NCBI GenBank assembly: GCA_947585745.1
Contig: CANPXF010000005.1
Location: 39,737-103,736 of the forward strand
Origin: an uncultured Clostridia bacterium
GTDB taxonomy: Bacteria; Bacillota; Clostridia; Oscillospirales; Acutalibacteraceae
Length of the DNA: 64,000 bases
Direction of reading: 5' to 3'
Of the stretch, positions 43,471 to 51,914 are shown in pieces. Position 1 is the stretch's first letter, and each line of letters opens with the position of its first letter. Under the pieces are notes generated by a model that ran no database searches, was not told the DNA's origin, and saw only the letters and a program-made list of their open reading frames with translations. A program made the position numbers and the translations under genes.

Positions 43471-44355
43471 ATGAAAACATTTAGCGGAATTATTTTAAAA
43501 AGCACAGGCGGCTTCTATTATGTAGAAGTCGCCGATGTGGTATATGAATGTAAGGCTCGGGGAATATTCAGAAAGAAAAACAACTCGCCTAAGGCGGGTG
43601 ACAGAGTAAAAATAACCGTTCCCGAGGACGGATACTGTTCAATTGACGAAATTTATAAAAGGAAAAACTCTCTTAGAAGACCTCCTCTTGCGAATATAGA
43701 TATTCTCGTAATAGTGGTATCAACTGCGGAGCCTTCACCTAATTATCTTGTAATAGACAAAATGACCGTGGCGGCTGTCGATAATAATATTGAGCCTTTG
43801 ATTGTTGTGTCAAAGTCGGATTTGAAATCCTCCGAAGAACTGCTTTCCACATACCGAAAGTCGGGTATAAAGGTGTTTTCATACTCTAAAAACGAACCTG
43901 AGTCCGCCTTAAAAATAAAGGAGATACTGAAAGGTAAAATTTCTGCTTTCACAGGCAACAGCGGTGTAGGAAAATCAACGCTTTTAAATATACTTTATCC
44001 AAAGCTAAAGCTTGAAACAGGAGAGATAAGCGAAAAGCTCGGACGCGGAAGACATACTACAAGGACAGTAGAGCTTTTTAAAGTTGACGGAGGTTACGTA
44101 GCCGATACGCCGGGATTTTCAACAGTTGACCTTGAGAGGTATAATATGATTGATAAGGATAATATTCAGTTTTGTTTTCCTGAATTTAAAGAATATTTGA
44201 CCTCCTGTCAGTTTACTTCCTGTTCCCACACCTGCGAAAAGGGATGCGCTATTATTTCGGCGGTAAACGAAGGGAAAATTGCGAAGAGCAGACATCAAAG
44301 CTACGTTGCTATGTATGACGAGGTAAAGGATATAAAAGAATGGCAGAAAAAGTAA
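43471..44355 (+). CDS. rsgA: ribosome small-subunit biogenesis GTPase RsgA
   Basis: A 294-residue circularly permuted GTPase that acts late in 30S assembly. An N-terminal OB domain is followed by G4 (IVVSKSDL), then G1 (FTGNSGVGKSTLLN) and G3 (DTPGFS), the permuted order. A C-terminal zinc-binding group (CQFTSCSHTCEKGC) completes it. The ATG follows the kinase stop immediately. In related Gram-positives rsgA is a target of the PASTA kinase, which fits this neighbourhood. Confidence 0.96.
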   Translation: MKTFSGIILKSTGGFYYVEVADVVYECKARGIFRKKNNSPKAGDRVKITVPEDGYCSIDEIYKRKNSLRRPPLANIDILVIVVSTAEPSPNYLVIDKMTVAAVDNNIEPLIVVSKSDLKSSEELLSTYRKSGIKVFSYSKNEPESALKIKEILKGKISAFTGNSGVGKSTLLNILYPKLKLETGEISEKLGRGRHTTRTVELFKVDGGYVADTPGFSTVDLERYNMIDKDNIQFCFPEFKEYLTSCQFTSCSHTCEKGCAIISAVNEGKIAKSRHQSYVAMYDEVKDIKEWQKK

Positions 44356-44978
44356 GGTGTGTTATAATCTGCGGATCACCCGAATTTAACGCGGATTTTA
44401 TTGAAAACTCGGTGAATCCAAAAACCGATTATATAATTTGCGCTGACGGCGGTTATTTAACCGCAAAAAAAGCAGGCATAAAAGCCGATTTGTTTGTCGG
44501 GGATTTTGACTCTTATCAAGGCGAAGTTTCAGATAAAATTGATGTTGTTAAGCTTAAGGTTCATAAGGACGACACAGATTCTATGTATTGCGCGAAAATA
44601 GCGGTTGAGAAAAAATTTAAAGAGGTTGTTCTTTTCGGAGCGACAGGCGCGCGGCTTGACCATACATTCGCAAATATATGCGTTCTTGATTATCTCAACG
44701 AAAACGGAGTTAACGCTTATATAGAAAATGAAAAAGAAACAGTACAGATTTTAACTGGCGGTGAATATAAATATAATAAAAACGGAAAAACTTTCTCTGT
44801 TTTCCCGTTCGGTTGTGAAAGTATTAAAATTTCCTATGAGGGAAATGTTGAATATCCCGCAAACAGTTTATTAGTGAAATCTTCGTATGCTTTAGGTATA
44901 TCCAACATCTTTCGCGGAGAAAGTGTAAAAGTGAGGCTTTTAAGCGGAAAAGCGCTGTTTATCGTCAATAAATTATGA
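44340..44978 (+). CDS. thiN: thiamine diphosphokinase
   Basis: Converts thiamine to thiamine diphosphate. 212 residues. The N-terminal catalytic part has ICADGGYLTAKKAGIKADLFVGDFDS and HKDDTDSMYCAKIAVEK, then GATGARLDHTFANI. The C-terminal half is the beta-sandwich. It overlaps rsgA by 16 bases. The rpe gene that sits between the two in Bacillus is missing. It appears to be the last gene of the run. Confidence 0.93.
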   Translation: MAEKVRCVIICGSPEFNADFIENSVNPKTDYIICADGGYLTAKKAGIKADLFVGDFDSYQGEVSDKIDVVKLKVHKDDTDSMYCAKIAVEKKFKEVVLFGATGARLDHTFANICVLDYLNENGVNAYIENEKETVQILTGGEYKYNKNGKTFSVFPFGCESIKISYEGNVEYPANSLLVKSSYALGISNIFRGESVKVRLLSGKALFIVNKL

Positions 44979-45069
44979 TTTAGTAATATTTTTGATGTAA
45001 TATAATAAAATTCGTAACTAAATCAATTTTAACTTAACAAAACTGTAACTTAAAATACATTTACTATTG

Positions 45070-45099
45070 TTGCATTTTTATAATTTGCTATGGTATAAT
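45070..45099 (+). promoter_or_regulatory. sigma-A-type promoter for the PASTA pseudokinase gene
   Basis: TTGCAT (45070-45075) and TATAAT (45094-45099) are 18 bases apart. Upstream, between thiN and this site, TGATTTAGT (44976-44984) pairs with ACTAAATCA (45017-45025) across a long loop, which is only a weak terminator candidate. Confidence 0.58.
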
Positions 45100-45171
45100 A
45101 AAATCACATTTTATGTTAAAATAAGCTAAGTGCGTTTTGTGTAATCAGTTTTATATTCGGGAGGTATTCGG

Positions 45172-46803
45172 ATGTCATTGTGTATGGGGTGTATGCGTGA
45201 GATAGGGGACAATGTTGTTTGTCCGAGTTGCGGTTTTGATAATTCAAAGGGCCAGCATTCTCCGTTTTTACCTTACGGGACAGTTCTTCACGGGAGATAT
45301 ATTGTCGGCTCCGTAATTGATACAAACGGTGAAAGCTCACGCTATATTTCTTTTGATAAACAGACGGGGGATGTCGTGATTGTCTGCGAATTTCTTCCTA
45401 TGGGGCTTTTTGACCGTGAGCACGATGAAGTAAATATGCACATAAGATTTGAAAATGACGATATTTTTAAAAAGCTTATGTCCGATTTTATATCTTATTT
45501 CCGCACAATAGCGGAGCTTAAAGATTTTTCCGCTCTTATAAAAATACATAATATTTTTCAGGAAAACAACACAGCGTATGTAATTGAGGAAAATCAGGAT
45601 TTGATTCCCTTTGAGGAATATATCGAGAGAAGTAACGGACATCTTGAGTGGGAAATAGCAAGACCGCTGTTTATGCCTGTTATCTCCGCTTTGGAGGCTA
45701 TGCACCGCCGAGGTTTGGGACATTACGCTATTTCTCCTAAAAATATGTATGTTACCGCTTACGGTAAAATAAAAATTTCGGGATTTGCTACTGCAAACGA
45801 GCGCAAACGCGGAACACCGCTTAAATCGCAGTTGTATTCGGGTTGCGCCGCTCCCGAGCAGTATGAAAACAATTTCCCGATTGACAGCATTACAGAAATT
45901 TACGGAATATCAGCGACTTTATTCTATGCGCTTACAGGAAATCTTCCCGCAAGCGCTAAAGACAGAATGAAGGATTCAAGGCTTTTAATGAGCACAAATA
46001 CGGTTAAGAGATTACCTCCCCACGTTGTAACCGCGATTGCGAACGGACTTCAGGTTAAGCGTGAGAACCGTATTACCGATTTTGACGATTTGCGTTCACA
46101 GCTTTCCGTATCCCATACCGCGCAGGCTATTCAAGAGGAAATTTCAAGAACAGCCAATATGAATGTGAAAAAATCAGATATAAACAGCGCGGGAGGAATG
46201 TCCCATCGAGGAGTAGCGTTTATTGCCGCTGCAATAACTGTAATAGTCCTCGGAGTTTTGGGAGTTTTATTTGTAATGCAAAATCCGTTAAAAGGAGTAT
46301 TTGCCGATAACGGCGTAGAAGAATCTACAGCGGCTACGGAAAAATGGACGGGAGAAACTATTCCGAACTATGTCGGAATGACATATGAAGAAGCCGTTGA
46401 CGCGGCGGAAGACACGACCAATATTACAATTTACCGCGATACAGAGGAGCTCTACAGCGACCAGTACGCTGAAGGAGTAGTTATGGAGCAATCTCCAAAG
46501 GGCGGAGATAAGCTTACCGCGTCGGGCGAAATTTCAATTACTGTAAAAATCAGCAAAGGTATGCAAATGCGGGAATTGCCGGCAATTAAGAAAAAATCGG
46601 TAAATTCCACAGCCAAGGCTCTCGCAAATCAAGGCTTTGTCGTTAACGCGGAATATCAGTATAACGATGATATTGATGAGGGAAGGGTTATCGGTTATAA
46701 GGATTATAAGGCGGGAGATACGCTTGAAGACGGTTCAACAGTAACAATCATAGTAAGCAAGGGTCCCGAGGAAACAGAAGAATCCTCATCTACCGCTGAT
46801 TAA
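45172..46803 (+). CDS. zinc-ribbon PASTA pseudokinase (catalytic residues lost)
   Basis: A 543-residue protein. Residues 4-21 form a zinc ribbon (CMGC, CPSC). Residues ~40-315 have a protein-kinase fold but lack every key residue: the VAxK lysine is Cys72 (VIVCEFLP), the HRD aspartate is Ala186 (HYAISPKN), and DFG is replaced by SGFA (203-206); the APEQY segment remains (227-231). A membrane helix (~347-368) leads to two PASTA domains (~396-463 and 467-531). It probably senses cell-wall fragments and acts as a scaffold or partner of the active PASTA kinase upstream. It has its own promoter and a GGGAGG site. Confidence 0.88.
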   Translation: MSLCMGCMREIGDNVVCPSCGFDNSKGQHSPFLPYGTVLHGRYIVGSVIDTNGESSRYISFDKQTGDVVIVCEFLPMGLFDREHDEVNMHIRFENDDIFKKLMSDFISYFRTIAELKDFSALIKIHNIFQENNTAYVIEENQDLIPFEEYIERSNGHLEWEIARPLFMPVISALEAMHRRGLGHYAISPKNMYVTAYGKIKISGFATANERKRGTPLKSQLYSGCAAPEQYENNFPIDSITEIYGISATLFYALTGNLPASAKDRMKDSRLLMSTNTVKRLPPHVVTAIANGLQVKRENRITDFDDLRSQLSVSHTAQAIQEEISRTANMNVKKSDINSAGGMSHRGVAFIAAAITVIVLGVLGVLFVMQNPLKGVFADNGVEESTAATEKWTGETIPNYVGMTYEEAVDAAEDTTNITIYRDTEELYSDQYAEGVVMEQSPKGGDKLTASGEISITVKISKGMQMRELPAIKKKSVNSTAKALANQGFVVNAEYQYNDDIDEGRVIGYKDYKAGDTLEDGSTVTIIVSKGPEETEESSSTAD

Positions 46804-46845
46804 TATTTGATAATCCGAAAGCTAAGCTATTATTTTTACGTAAAT

Positions 46846-46881
46846 AACAAAAGGCTGTTTCAAATTAGTTTTGAAACAGCC
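46846..46881. terminator. terminator between the pseudokinase and XRE regulator genes
   Basis: A 12-bp perfect stem, GGCTGTTTCAAA (46853-46864) with TTTGAAACAGCC (46870-46881). On the minus strand it runs into TTTTGTTATTT, so it ends the XRE transcript best; the plus-strand side has only a weak T-rich run. Confidence 0.7.
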
Positions 46882-46967
46882 CCAAATTTTAATTGGAATA
46901 TAAATATGTTGTCCATAAAATCAGTTAATACTATCCACACGGTTGCGTCTTAAAGCGCACGTTACCG

Positions 46968-47642
46968 TTATAGCTTAAAATTCTGACTTATGGATTTCTC
47001 GGCATTTTTTATCATTTGGTGAAGTGATGTGTAGCTTTCGCTGAATTGCTCAAAAAGCTTATCCGCCGAAAGACTAATTCCTTCAATACTTTTGTTGTTT
47101 TTTATATCGTTTATCTTCGCGTTGTTAAAGGCGAGAGAGGCGTTGCAGTATTCGTCTATGGATATTGAGTTTAGCTGAAAGACGTCAGACGGGTTATTTT
47201 CTTTTAAAGAATAAATCTTCCTGAACATATTGTATTGTGATACGGTTAAATAATCGCTGACGTTTTTGCTTAATTTTTTATTATTAATCTCTGCAAGAAG
47301 GCTGTAAATAACCGCGATTGAATTGATGAGCAGTTTTCTGTTAACCATACAGTAGGTATTGCTTTTCGTACGGTTAACGTCCTCAATATTTTCAACATCG
47401 GGAATATCGTCTGCAACGGTATCACTTCCGTTTGGATTAGTTGTTCTGCCCAAGAGGTAATCTACCGAAACCTCGTAAAAATCCGCGATTTTTACGAGAA
47501 AGCTTAGTCCGCATTCACGTATTCCCTTTTCATAGTGAGAGAGAAGCGCCTGCGAAATTCCCAATTGCGCGCTTGCCTCCTTTTGGCTGAGTCCCTTATT
47601 TTTTCTTAAATGAGTAATGATTCTACCAAATTCTTTATCCAT
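46968..47642 (-). CDS. XRE-family transcriptional regulator
   Basis: A 224-residue regulator. The helix-turn-helix is at residues ~7-62 (LRKNKGLSQKEASAQLGISQ, then LSHYEKGIRECGLSFLVKIA and VSVDYLLGR). The remaining ~150 residues are a helical domain with no recognised ligand site. It is transcribed away from the histidine phosphatase gene from a promoter whose -35 box sits in a small palindrome, consistent with self-repression. Confidence 0.9.
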   Translation of the reverse strand: MDKEFGRIITHLRKNKGLSQKEASAQLGISQALLSHYEKGIRECGLSFLVKIADFYEVSVDYLLGRTTNPNGSDTVADDIPDVENIEDVNRTKSNTYCMVNRKLLINSIAVIYSLLAEINNKKLSKNVSDYLTVSQYNMFRKIYSLKENNPSDVFQLNSISIDEYCNASLAFNNAKINDIKNNKSIEGISLSADKLFEQFSESYTSLHQMIKNAEKSISQNFKL

Positions 47643-47674
47643 ATTCCACCTCGAATATTACTATAAGTATAATT

Positions 47675-47703
47675 ATTATACAATATAATCTACAAATTGT
47701 AAA
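47675..47703 (-). promoter_or_regulatory. sigma-A-type promoter for the XRE gene, overlapped by a palindrome
   Basis: On the minus strand TTTACA (47703-47698) and TATAAT (47680-47675) are 17 bases apart. The palindrome TACAAATTGTA (47691-47701) covers part of the -35 box and could be the regulator's own operator. Confidence 0.68.
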
Positions 47704-47716
47704 GTGAGATGTTTAT

Positions 47717-48337
47717 ATGCAGTCTTATTTAATTCATTTTATACGCCACGGTGATATTTCCGATACCCACAAAGGAAAATACATCGGAACTACGGATGTT
47801 CCGCTTAGCAAGCAGGGTATAGAGGATTTAAAAAAATACGACAGTAAGTATATTTATCCTGGAACGCAGGTTGTCTTTACAAGTCCGCTGAAACGCTGTA
47901 TTGAAACGGCAAAAATTTTATATCCACAGCAAAACCCTCTTGTCATTGAACAGCTGTCCGAGTGCTGTTTCGGCGAATGGGAGAACAAAACGGCGGACGA
48001 GCTTAAAAGTAACCCTGATTTTGAAAGGTGGCTTGCGGGACAAACCGATGTCAAACCGCCCAGAGGAGAAAGCGGAGCGGATTTTACAAAACGCGTCTGC
48101 CTTGTTTTTGAACAGATTGTAGAGGGAATGATGAAAACAAATCATACCGAAAGCGTTATAATAACTCACGGCGGTGTGATTATGACTATTCTTTCGGTTT
48201 ACGGACTTCCTAGCGCAAAACCGTTTGAATGGGTAATGGACAACGGATTTGGTTATTCTGTAAGAATAAATCCGATGATGTGGCAGCGTGACAGGGTGAT
48301 GGAGGTCTACAGAAAAATACCTGTAGCGAATAATTAA
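47717..48337 (+). CDS. histidine phosphatase family protein (phosphoglycerate mutase-like)
   Basis: A 206-residue phosphatase of the branch-2-like PGM group. The catalytic motif is LIHFIRHGDISDT (RHG; the second residue group differs from the common RHGET), with FTSPLKRCIETA, the acid residue region ECCFGEWENKTADEL and the second His in VIITHGGVIM. Alpha-ribazole or phosphosugar phosphatases share these features; the substrate is not clear here. Confidence 0.85.
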   Translation: MQSYLIHFIRHGDISDTHKGKYIGTTDVPLSKQGIEDLKKYDSKYIYPGTQVVFTSPLKRCIETAKILYPQQNPLVIEQLSECCFGEWENKTADELKSNPDFERWLAGQTDVKPPRGESGADFTKRVCLVFEQIVEGMMKTNHTESVIITHGGVIMTILSVYGLPSAKPFEWVMDNGFGYSVRINPMMWQRDRVMEVYRKIPVANN

Positions 48338-48345
48338 TACAGTAA

Positions 48346-48365
48346 ATTGTAAATAAGTTTACAAT
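48346..48365. promoter_or_regulatory. perfect inverted repeat upstream of leuB (possible operator)
   Basis: ATTGTAAA (48346-48353) and TTTACAAT (48358-48365) flank TAAG. It covers the place where the -35 box of the leuB TATAAT (48375-48380) should be, and shares TTGTA with the palindrome at the XRE promoter. Confidence 0.4.
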
Positions 48366-48420
48366 CTTATTTCGTATAATATGAGATAATCAGACAAGAG
48401 TAATAAAAAGGAGAAGTTTT

Positions 48421-49494
48421 ATGTCAGATTATAAAATAACTTTATTAAAGGGCGACGGTATCGGACCTGAAATCGTTGACGAGGCGGTTAAGGTTTTAAA
48501 TAAAACGTCAGAGAAATTCGGATTTACTGTTGAATATGACGAGGCTTTAATGGGCGGATGCGCGATTGATAAAACGGGAGAGCCGTTACCTCAGGAAACT
48601 ATTGATAAATGTAAAGCTTCCGACAGCGTTCTTTTGGGGGCTGTAGGAGGTCCGAAGTGGGATAATCTCCCGGGAAATAAACGTCCCGAGGCAGGACTTT
48701 TAGGTATTCGCGGAGCTTTGGGGCTTTTTGCCAATCTCCGCCCCTCTGTTATTTTTGAACCGTTGCAAGGCGATTCACCTATTAAAGACGAGATTATCGG
48801 AGGTCAGCTTGATATTCTTATCGTTCGCGAGCTGACTGGCGGAATTTACTTTGGCAAGCGCGGAAGAACCAAGACCGACGACGGAGCGGACGCCGCTTGG
48901 GATACCGAAATGTATTCTGTCCCGGAGATAGAAAGAATCGCGCGAACAGCGTTTGAAATGGCAATGAAAAGGGATAAGAGGGTTACAAGCGTTGACAAGG
49001 CTAACGTGCTGGAGTCCTCCCGCCTTTGGAGAGAAACGGTTATAAAGGTTTCCAAAGACTATCCCGAGGTAGAGTTAAATCATCTTTATGTTGACAACTG
49101 CGCTATGCAGCTTGTCCGCAATCCGCGTCAGTTTGACGTTATAGTTACATCTAATATTTTCGGAGATATACTCTCTGACGAGGCGTCTATGATTGCAGGT
49201 TCAATCGGTATGCTCGCTTCCGCAAGCCTGGCAGAGGGTAAGTTCGGACTTTATGAGCCTATCCACGGCTCGGCTCCCGATATAGCGGGCAAGGGAATCG
49301 CCAATCCGCTTGCGACAATTCTCTCGGTTGCTATGATGCTGCGCTATTCGCTCGACCGAGGCGACGCGGCTGACGCTATCGAAAACGCTGTTAACGAGGC
49401 GCTGAAAAAGTACCGTACGCCCGATATTCTTTCCGATGATACAACCAAAGTCAGCTGCAGTGAAATGGGCGACAAGGTTTGCGAGTATCTTTAA
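48421..49494 (+). CDS. leuB: 3-isopropylmalate dehydrogenase
   Basis: Third enzyme of leucine synthesis: oxidises and decarboxylates 3-isopropylmalate using NAD+. 357 residues. [18 protein letters not shown] at the start, [12 protein letters not shown], the substrate-binding [13 protein letters not shown] and [10 protein letters not shown], the metal region [21 protein letters not shown], and the cofactor site [24 protein letters not shown] lies before the ATG. The other leu genes are not in the window and no T-box leader was seen. Confidence 0.96.
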   Translation: MSDYKITLLKGDGIGPEIVDEAVKVLNKTSEKFGFTVEYDEALMGGCAIDKTGEPLPQETIDKCKASDSVLLGAVGGPKWDNLPGNKRPEAGLLGIRGALGLFANLRPSVIFEPLQGDSPIKDEIIGGQLDILIVRELTGGIYFGKRGRTKTDDGADAAWDTEMYSVPEIERIARTAFEMAMKRDKRVTSVDKANVLESSRLWRETVIKVSKDYPEVELNHLYVDNCAMQLVRNPRQFDVIVTSNIFGDILSDEASMIAGSIGMLASASLAEGKFGLYEPIHGSAPDIAGKGIANPLATILSVAMMLRYSLDRGDAADAIENAVNEALKKYRTPDILSDDTTKVSCSEMGDKVCEYL

Positions 49495-49513
49495 GAATTG
49501 ACACGGTGATTTT

Positions 49514-50221
49514 ATGAGTTTTTATGATATGCACTCCCATATTCTGCCCGAAATGGACGACGGTTCAAAAAGCGTTGAATTGAGCCTTGAAATTATAGAT
49601 AAGCTTCGTGCGCAGAATGTAAATAATATCTGTTTTACACCTCATTATTATACAAATGAAGAGAGTATGCAGAGTTTTCTTTCCCGCAGACAGGAATCTA
49701 TGAATAAACTCTTGCCAAAGCTTCCGAGCGACGTAAATATATGTATCGGGGCAGAGGTTTATGTGACAGATTATCTTTTTAACAACAAGGATTTATCGCA
49801 GATTTGTTACGGAAACTCTGATTATATTCTTTGCGAGTTTTCTTTTGGCTCTCATTTTTCTGAAAAGACTATGGAAACTTTCTATCGTCTGAAAGAAAAC
49901 TACGGCTTAAAGCCTGTTTTAACTCACATCGAACGGTATGAACATCTTATGGCTGATGAAGGACTTGTTGAACAACTTTGTGATGAGGATATTGTTATTC
50001 AGACAAATGTCGGAGCGTTTAAGGGCTTTTCGCAAAAAAGACGGCTTTTAAAGTACATTAAACGCGGATATATAGATATTGTCGGTACAGACTGCCATTC
50101 CTTAACACGGGGCAATCCCGATGAATATACTCAGACAATCAATCTTATCCGTGATAAATGCGGTCAGGAGTATGTTGACCATATTGTAAACACAAGTGCT
50201 GAAATTTTCAGTAAATATTAA
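49514..50221 (+). CDS. CpsB/YwqE-type tyrosine-protein phosphatase (PHP family)
   Basis: A 235-residue PHP phosphatase. Metal ligands: YDMHSHILPEMDDGSK, FTPHYY, GAEVYVTDYL, LTHIERYEHL and VGTDCHSLTRG. This branch (CpsB, Wzb-like function) dephosphorylates tyrosine kinases that control capsule or exopolysaccharide export. No capsule gene or tyrosine kinase lies nearby, so the partner is elsewhere or the substrate differs. It follows leuB by 19 bases and ends at a terminator. Confidence 0.88.
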   Translation: MSFYDMHSHILPEMDDGSKSVELSLEIIDKLRAQNVNNICFTPHYYTNEESMQSFLSRRQESMNKLLPKLPSDVNICIGAEVYVTDYLFNNKDLSQICYGNSDYILCEFSFGSHFSEKTMETFYRLKENYGLKPVLTHIERYEHLMADEGLVEQLCDEDIVIQTNVGAFKGFSQKRRLLKYIKRGYIDIVGTDCHSLTRGNPDEYTQTINLIRDKCGQEYVDHIVNTSAEIFSKY

Positions 50222-50231
50222 TTTTATTTGT

Positions 50232-50260
50232 TTGAGCCGTATTTTACGGCTCATTTTTTA
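50232..50260 (+). terminator. terminator after the CpsB-like gene
   Basis: GAGCCGTA (50234-50241) pairs with TACGGCTC (50245-50252) around TTT, followed by ATTTTTT. Confidence 0.82.
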
Positions 50261-50330
50261 ATTTATAGAAAACAGCGTTAAAAAATTATGCCGATATTAT
50301 GTAAATTATAGAAAAATATTTTTTTGAACC

Positions 50331-50357
50331 GAACCTTTTTCGCTTTTCAATCGTATA
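50331..50357 (+). promoter_or_regulatory. ECF-type promoter in front of the ECF sigma gene
   Basis: GAACC (50331-50335), 16 bases, then CGTATA (50352-50357) matches the AAC-N16/17-CGT pattern of ECF sigma promoters (for example sigma-W). It points to self-activation of this sigma factor. The start point would be near 50364. Confidence 0.62.
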
Positions 50358-50442
50358 TATAGTGAAAGCTTTCAGCTTGAATACAACCGAATTGCAGAGG
50401 AACGGTTTAATTCAGGCAAATTTTTCAATAGGGGGTGATAGG

Positions 50443-50946
50443 GTGAATTTGGTCTTTGAAAAATATATATCAGATTACAGCGCCGATTTGACGCGATTGT
50501 GTATCTCGCTTTGCGGTAATGTTTCAGACGCGGACGATTTGTTTCAGGATACTTGGTACAAGGCGATAAAAAATTACGGTAAGTATAATTTTGATATGCC
50601 TTTCGATAAATGGCTTTACTCAATTTGTGTCAACACATACAAAGACAGCCTGCGTCTGTTTTATAATAAGCGTAAGATGATTTTTAAAACTGAGGAGGAT
50701 AAGACCGAATTTCTCAATTCTATCCCCGACAGCTGTCCCGATAATTATGATGATTATTTACAGCTACATACGGCAGTCAATGCTCTTCCAAAAAAGCAGA
50801 AAATTGTCATTGTTCTTTATTATTTCAAGGATTATTCCTTAAACGAAATATCAGAAATATTAAAGATACCCATAGGAACAGTAAAGTCAAGACTAAATCT
50901 TGCTAAATCAACATTAAAAAGGAGGCTTAATAATGAGGAAATTTGA
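50443..50946 (+). CDS. ECF-type RNA polymerase sigma factor
   Basis: A 167-residue group IV sigma factor. Region 2 includes DADDLFQDTWYKAIKNYGKY; region 4 is LPKKQKIVIVLYYFKDYSLN followed by EISEILKIPIGTVKSRLN. The frame is open back to 50362, but the GTG at 50443 follows a GGGGGTG site by about 5 bases and gives the usual short N-terminus. Its end overlaps the next gene by 14 bases, a typical link between an ECF sigma factor and its anti-sigma partner. Confidence 0.92.
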   Translation: MNLVFEKYISDYSADLTRLCISLCGNVSDADDLFQDTWYKAIKNYGKYNFDMPFDKWLYSICVNTYKDSLRLFYNKRKMIFKTEEDKTEFLNSIPDSCPDNYDDYLQLHTAVNALPKKQKIVIVLYYFKDYSLNEISEILKIPIGTVKSRLNLAKSTLKRRLNNEEI

Positions 50947-51763
50947 AATAAACGACGAAAAGCTTGATGAAATGCTCTCAAATTACTGCAAAAAAAGCTC
51001 TCCTTATACTTTCAGGGTAAAAGAAAAAGTAAAAAGGGAGCGCATAAAGAAACGTTTTCAAATTAAGTATTCAACAGCCTGCTATATTTTGATTTTTGCT
51101 TTCTTTATAGGTTTATGCGTAAACTCGATTCCCAATTTTTTCACTTCCTACAATGACTTTTTTATAATCGCGAACGCGCAGGGAGCTTTTGAGGAGAACA
51201 AGATACTAACAGCCTATCAGCCTGTTAAGGTGGACTCTCTAAGCTGTTATGATTATGACATAAACGACAAATCGGTCGAGGTTGACATTAACTTCGGGGT
51301 TTGCTGCGCGGGAAAACATATCAGCAAGGTAACGTATACGTCGAACTATTCATATTTTATAATTAACTATGTGAGCGTTGAGAATTTTGATATTTCATCA
51401 AGAGAGAAAATGGAATTTAATCATAACGGTGTTGTGTGCAACCGTTATTCCGTTGACAATGACTCCCAGAGTGTTCTTATTGACAACGAAATAAGTGATA
51501 ACTATCCCGTAAGTCTTGTATGTTTTTTAGACGCGGACTACAACTTTGAAGCTCAAAGACTTCTCAAAAAATATAAAAACGGCGAGGATAGATTTGATAC
51601 CCTTAATGATTTATATGATTCTATTTTCAGAAACGTATATGTAGATATGGAAATAACCTTTGACGACGGAAGCGTTGATAACCATAGAATTGAACTTGCG
51701 TATGATGAAAAGGATTCCTCCTACAAAACCTTTAAACCGGTAGTTACGGCTACTCTTAAATAA
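50933..51763 (+). CDS. probable membrane anti-sigma factor with extracytoplasmic sensor-like domain
   Basis: A 276-residue protein. Residues 1-45 are a charged cytoplasmic part, 46-64 one membrane helix, and ~200 residues lie outside. The outer domain has repeated beta segments (SVEVDINFGVCCAGKHIS, VTYTSNYSYFIINYVS) and ends in EITFDDGSVDNHRIELAYDE and SSYKTFKP. No known zinc anti-sigma (ZAS) motif is seen. The role is inferred from overlap with the sigma gene and the layout. The same outer domain recurs in the next gene. Confidence 0.7.
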   Translation: MRKFEINDEKLDEMLSNYCKKSSPYTFRVKEKVKRERIKKRFQIKYSTACYILIFAFFIGLCVNSIPNFFTSYNDFFIIANAQGAFEENKILTAYQPVKVDSLSCYDYDINDKSVEVDINFGVCCAGKHISKVTYTSNYSYFIINYVSVENFDISSREKMEFNHNGVVCNRYSVDNDSQSVLIDNEISDNYPVSLVCFLDADYNFEAQRLLKKYKNGEDRFDTLNDLYDSIFRNVYVDMEITFDDGSVDNHRIELAYDEKDSSYKTFKPVVTATLK

Positions 51764-51881
51764 CCCCTGAATAGATTTCTTCCCCCTCAAATCTATTTTC
51801 CATATTGCTTTAGAACCGAATCAATTGGGGATTCTGTTTTGAAGCCGATATAAGCTCTGAATAATCAGTGTTTATATTAAA

Positions 51882-51914
51882 AAAAGTCCTCTGCAAATTC
51901 AGCAGAGGACTTTT
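51882..51914 (+). terminator. terminator (or attenuator) just upstream of the paralogous gene
   Basis: A 13-bp perfect stem, AAAAGTCCTCTGC (51882-51894) with its complement (51902-51914), around 7 bases, ending in TTTTG. It lies only 28 bases before the ATG at 51943, with no clear promoter between. Confidence 0.78.

Noticed and set aside
45016..45171. A riboswitch or T-box in the larger upstream gaps (thiN-pseudokinase gap, leuB leader, ilvA leader)
   Set aside because: The gaps are short, show no T-box TGGN motif or known aptamer pattern, and the ilvA leader is predicted to be under 25 bases.
45172..46803. Calling this gene an active serine/threonine kinase
   Set aside because: The Lys, HRD Asp and DFG residues are all replaced, so an active-kinase label is not supported.
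48348..48380. TTGTAA and TATAAT as a leuB promoter
   Set aside because: Spacing of 22 bases is too long; only the -10 box is convincing.
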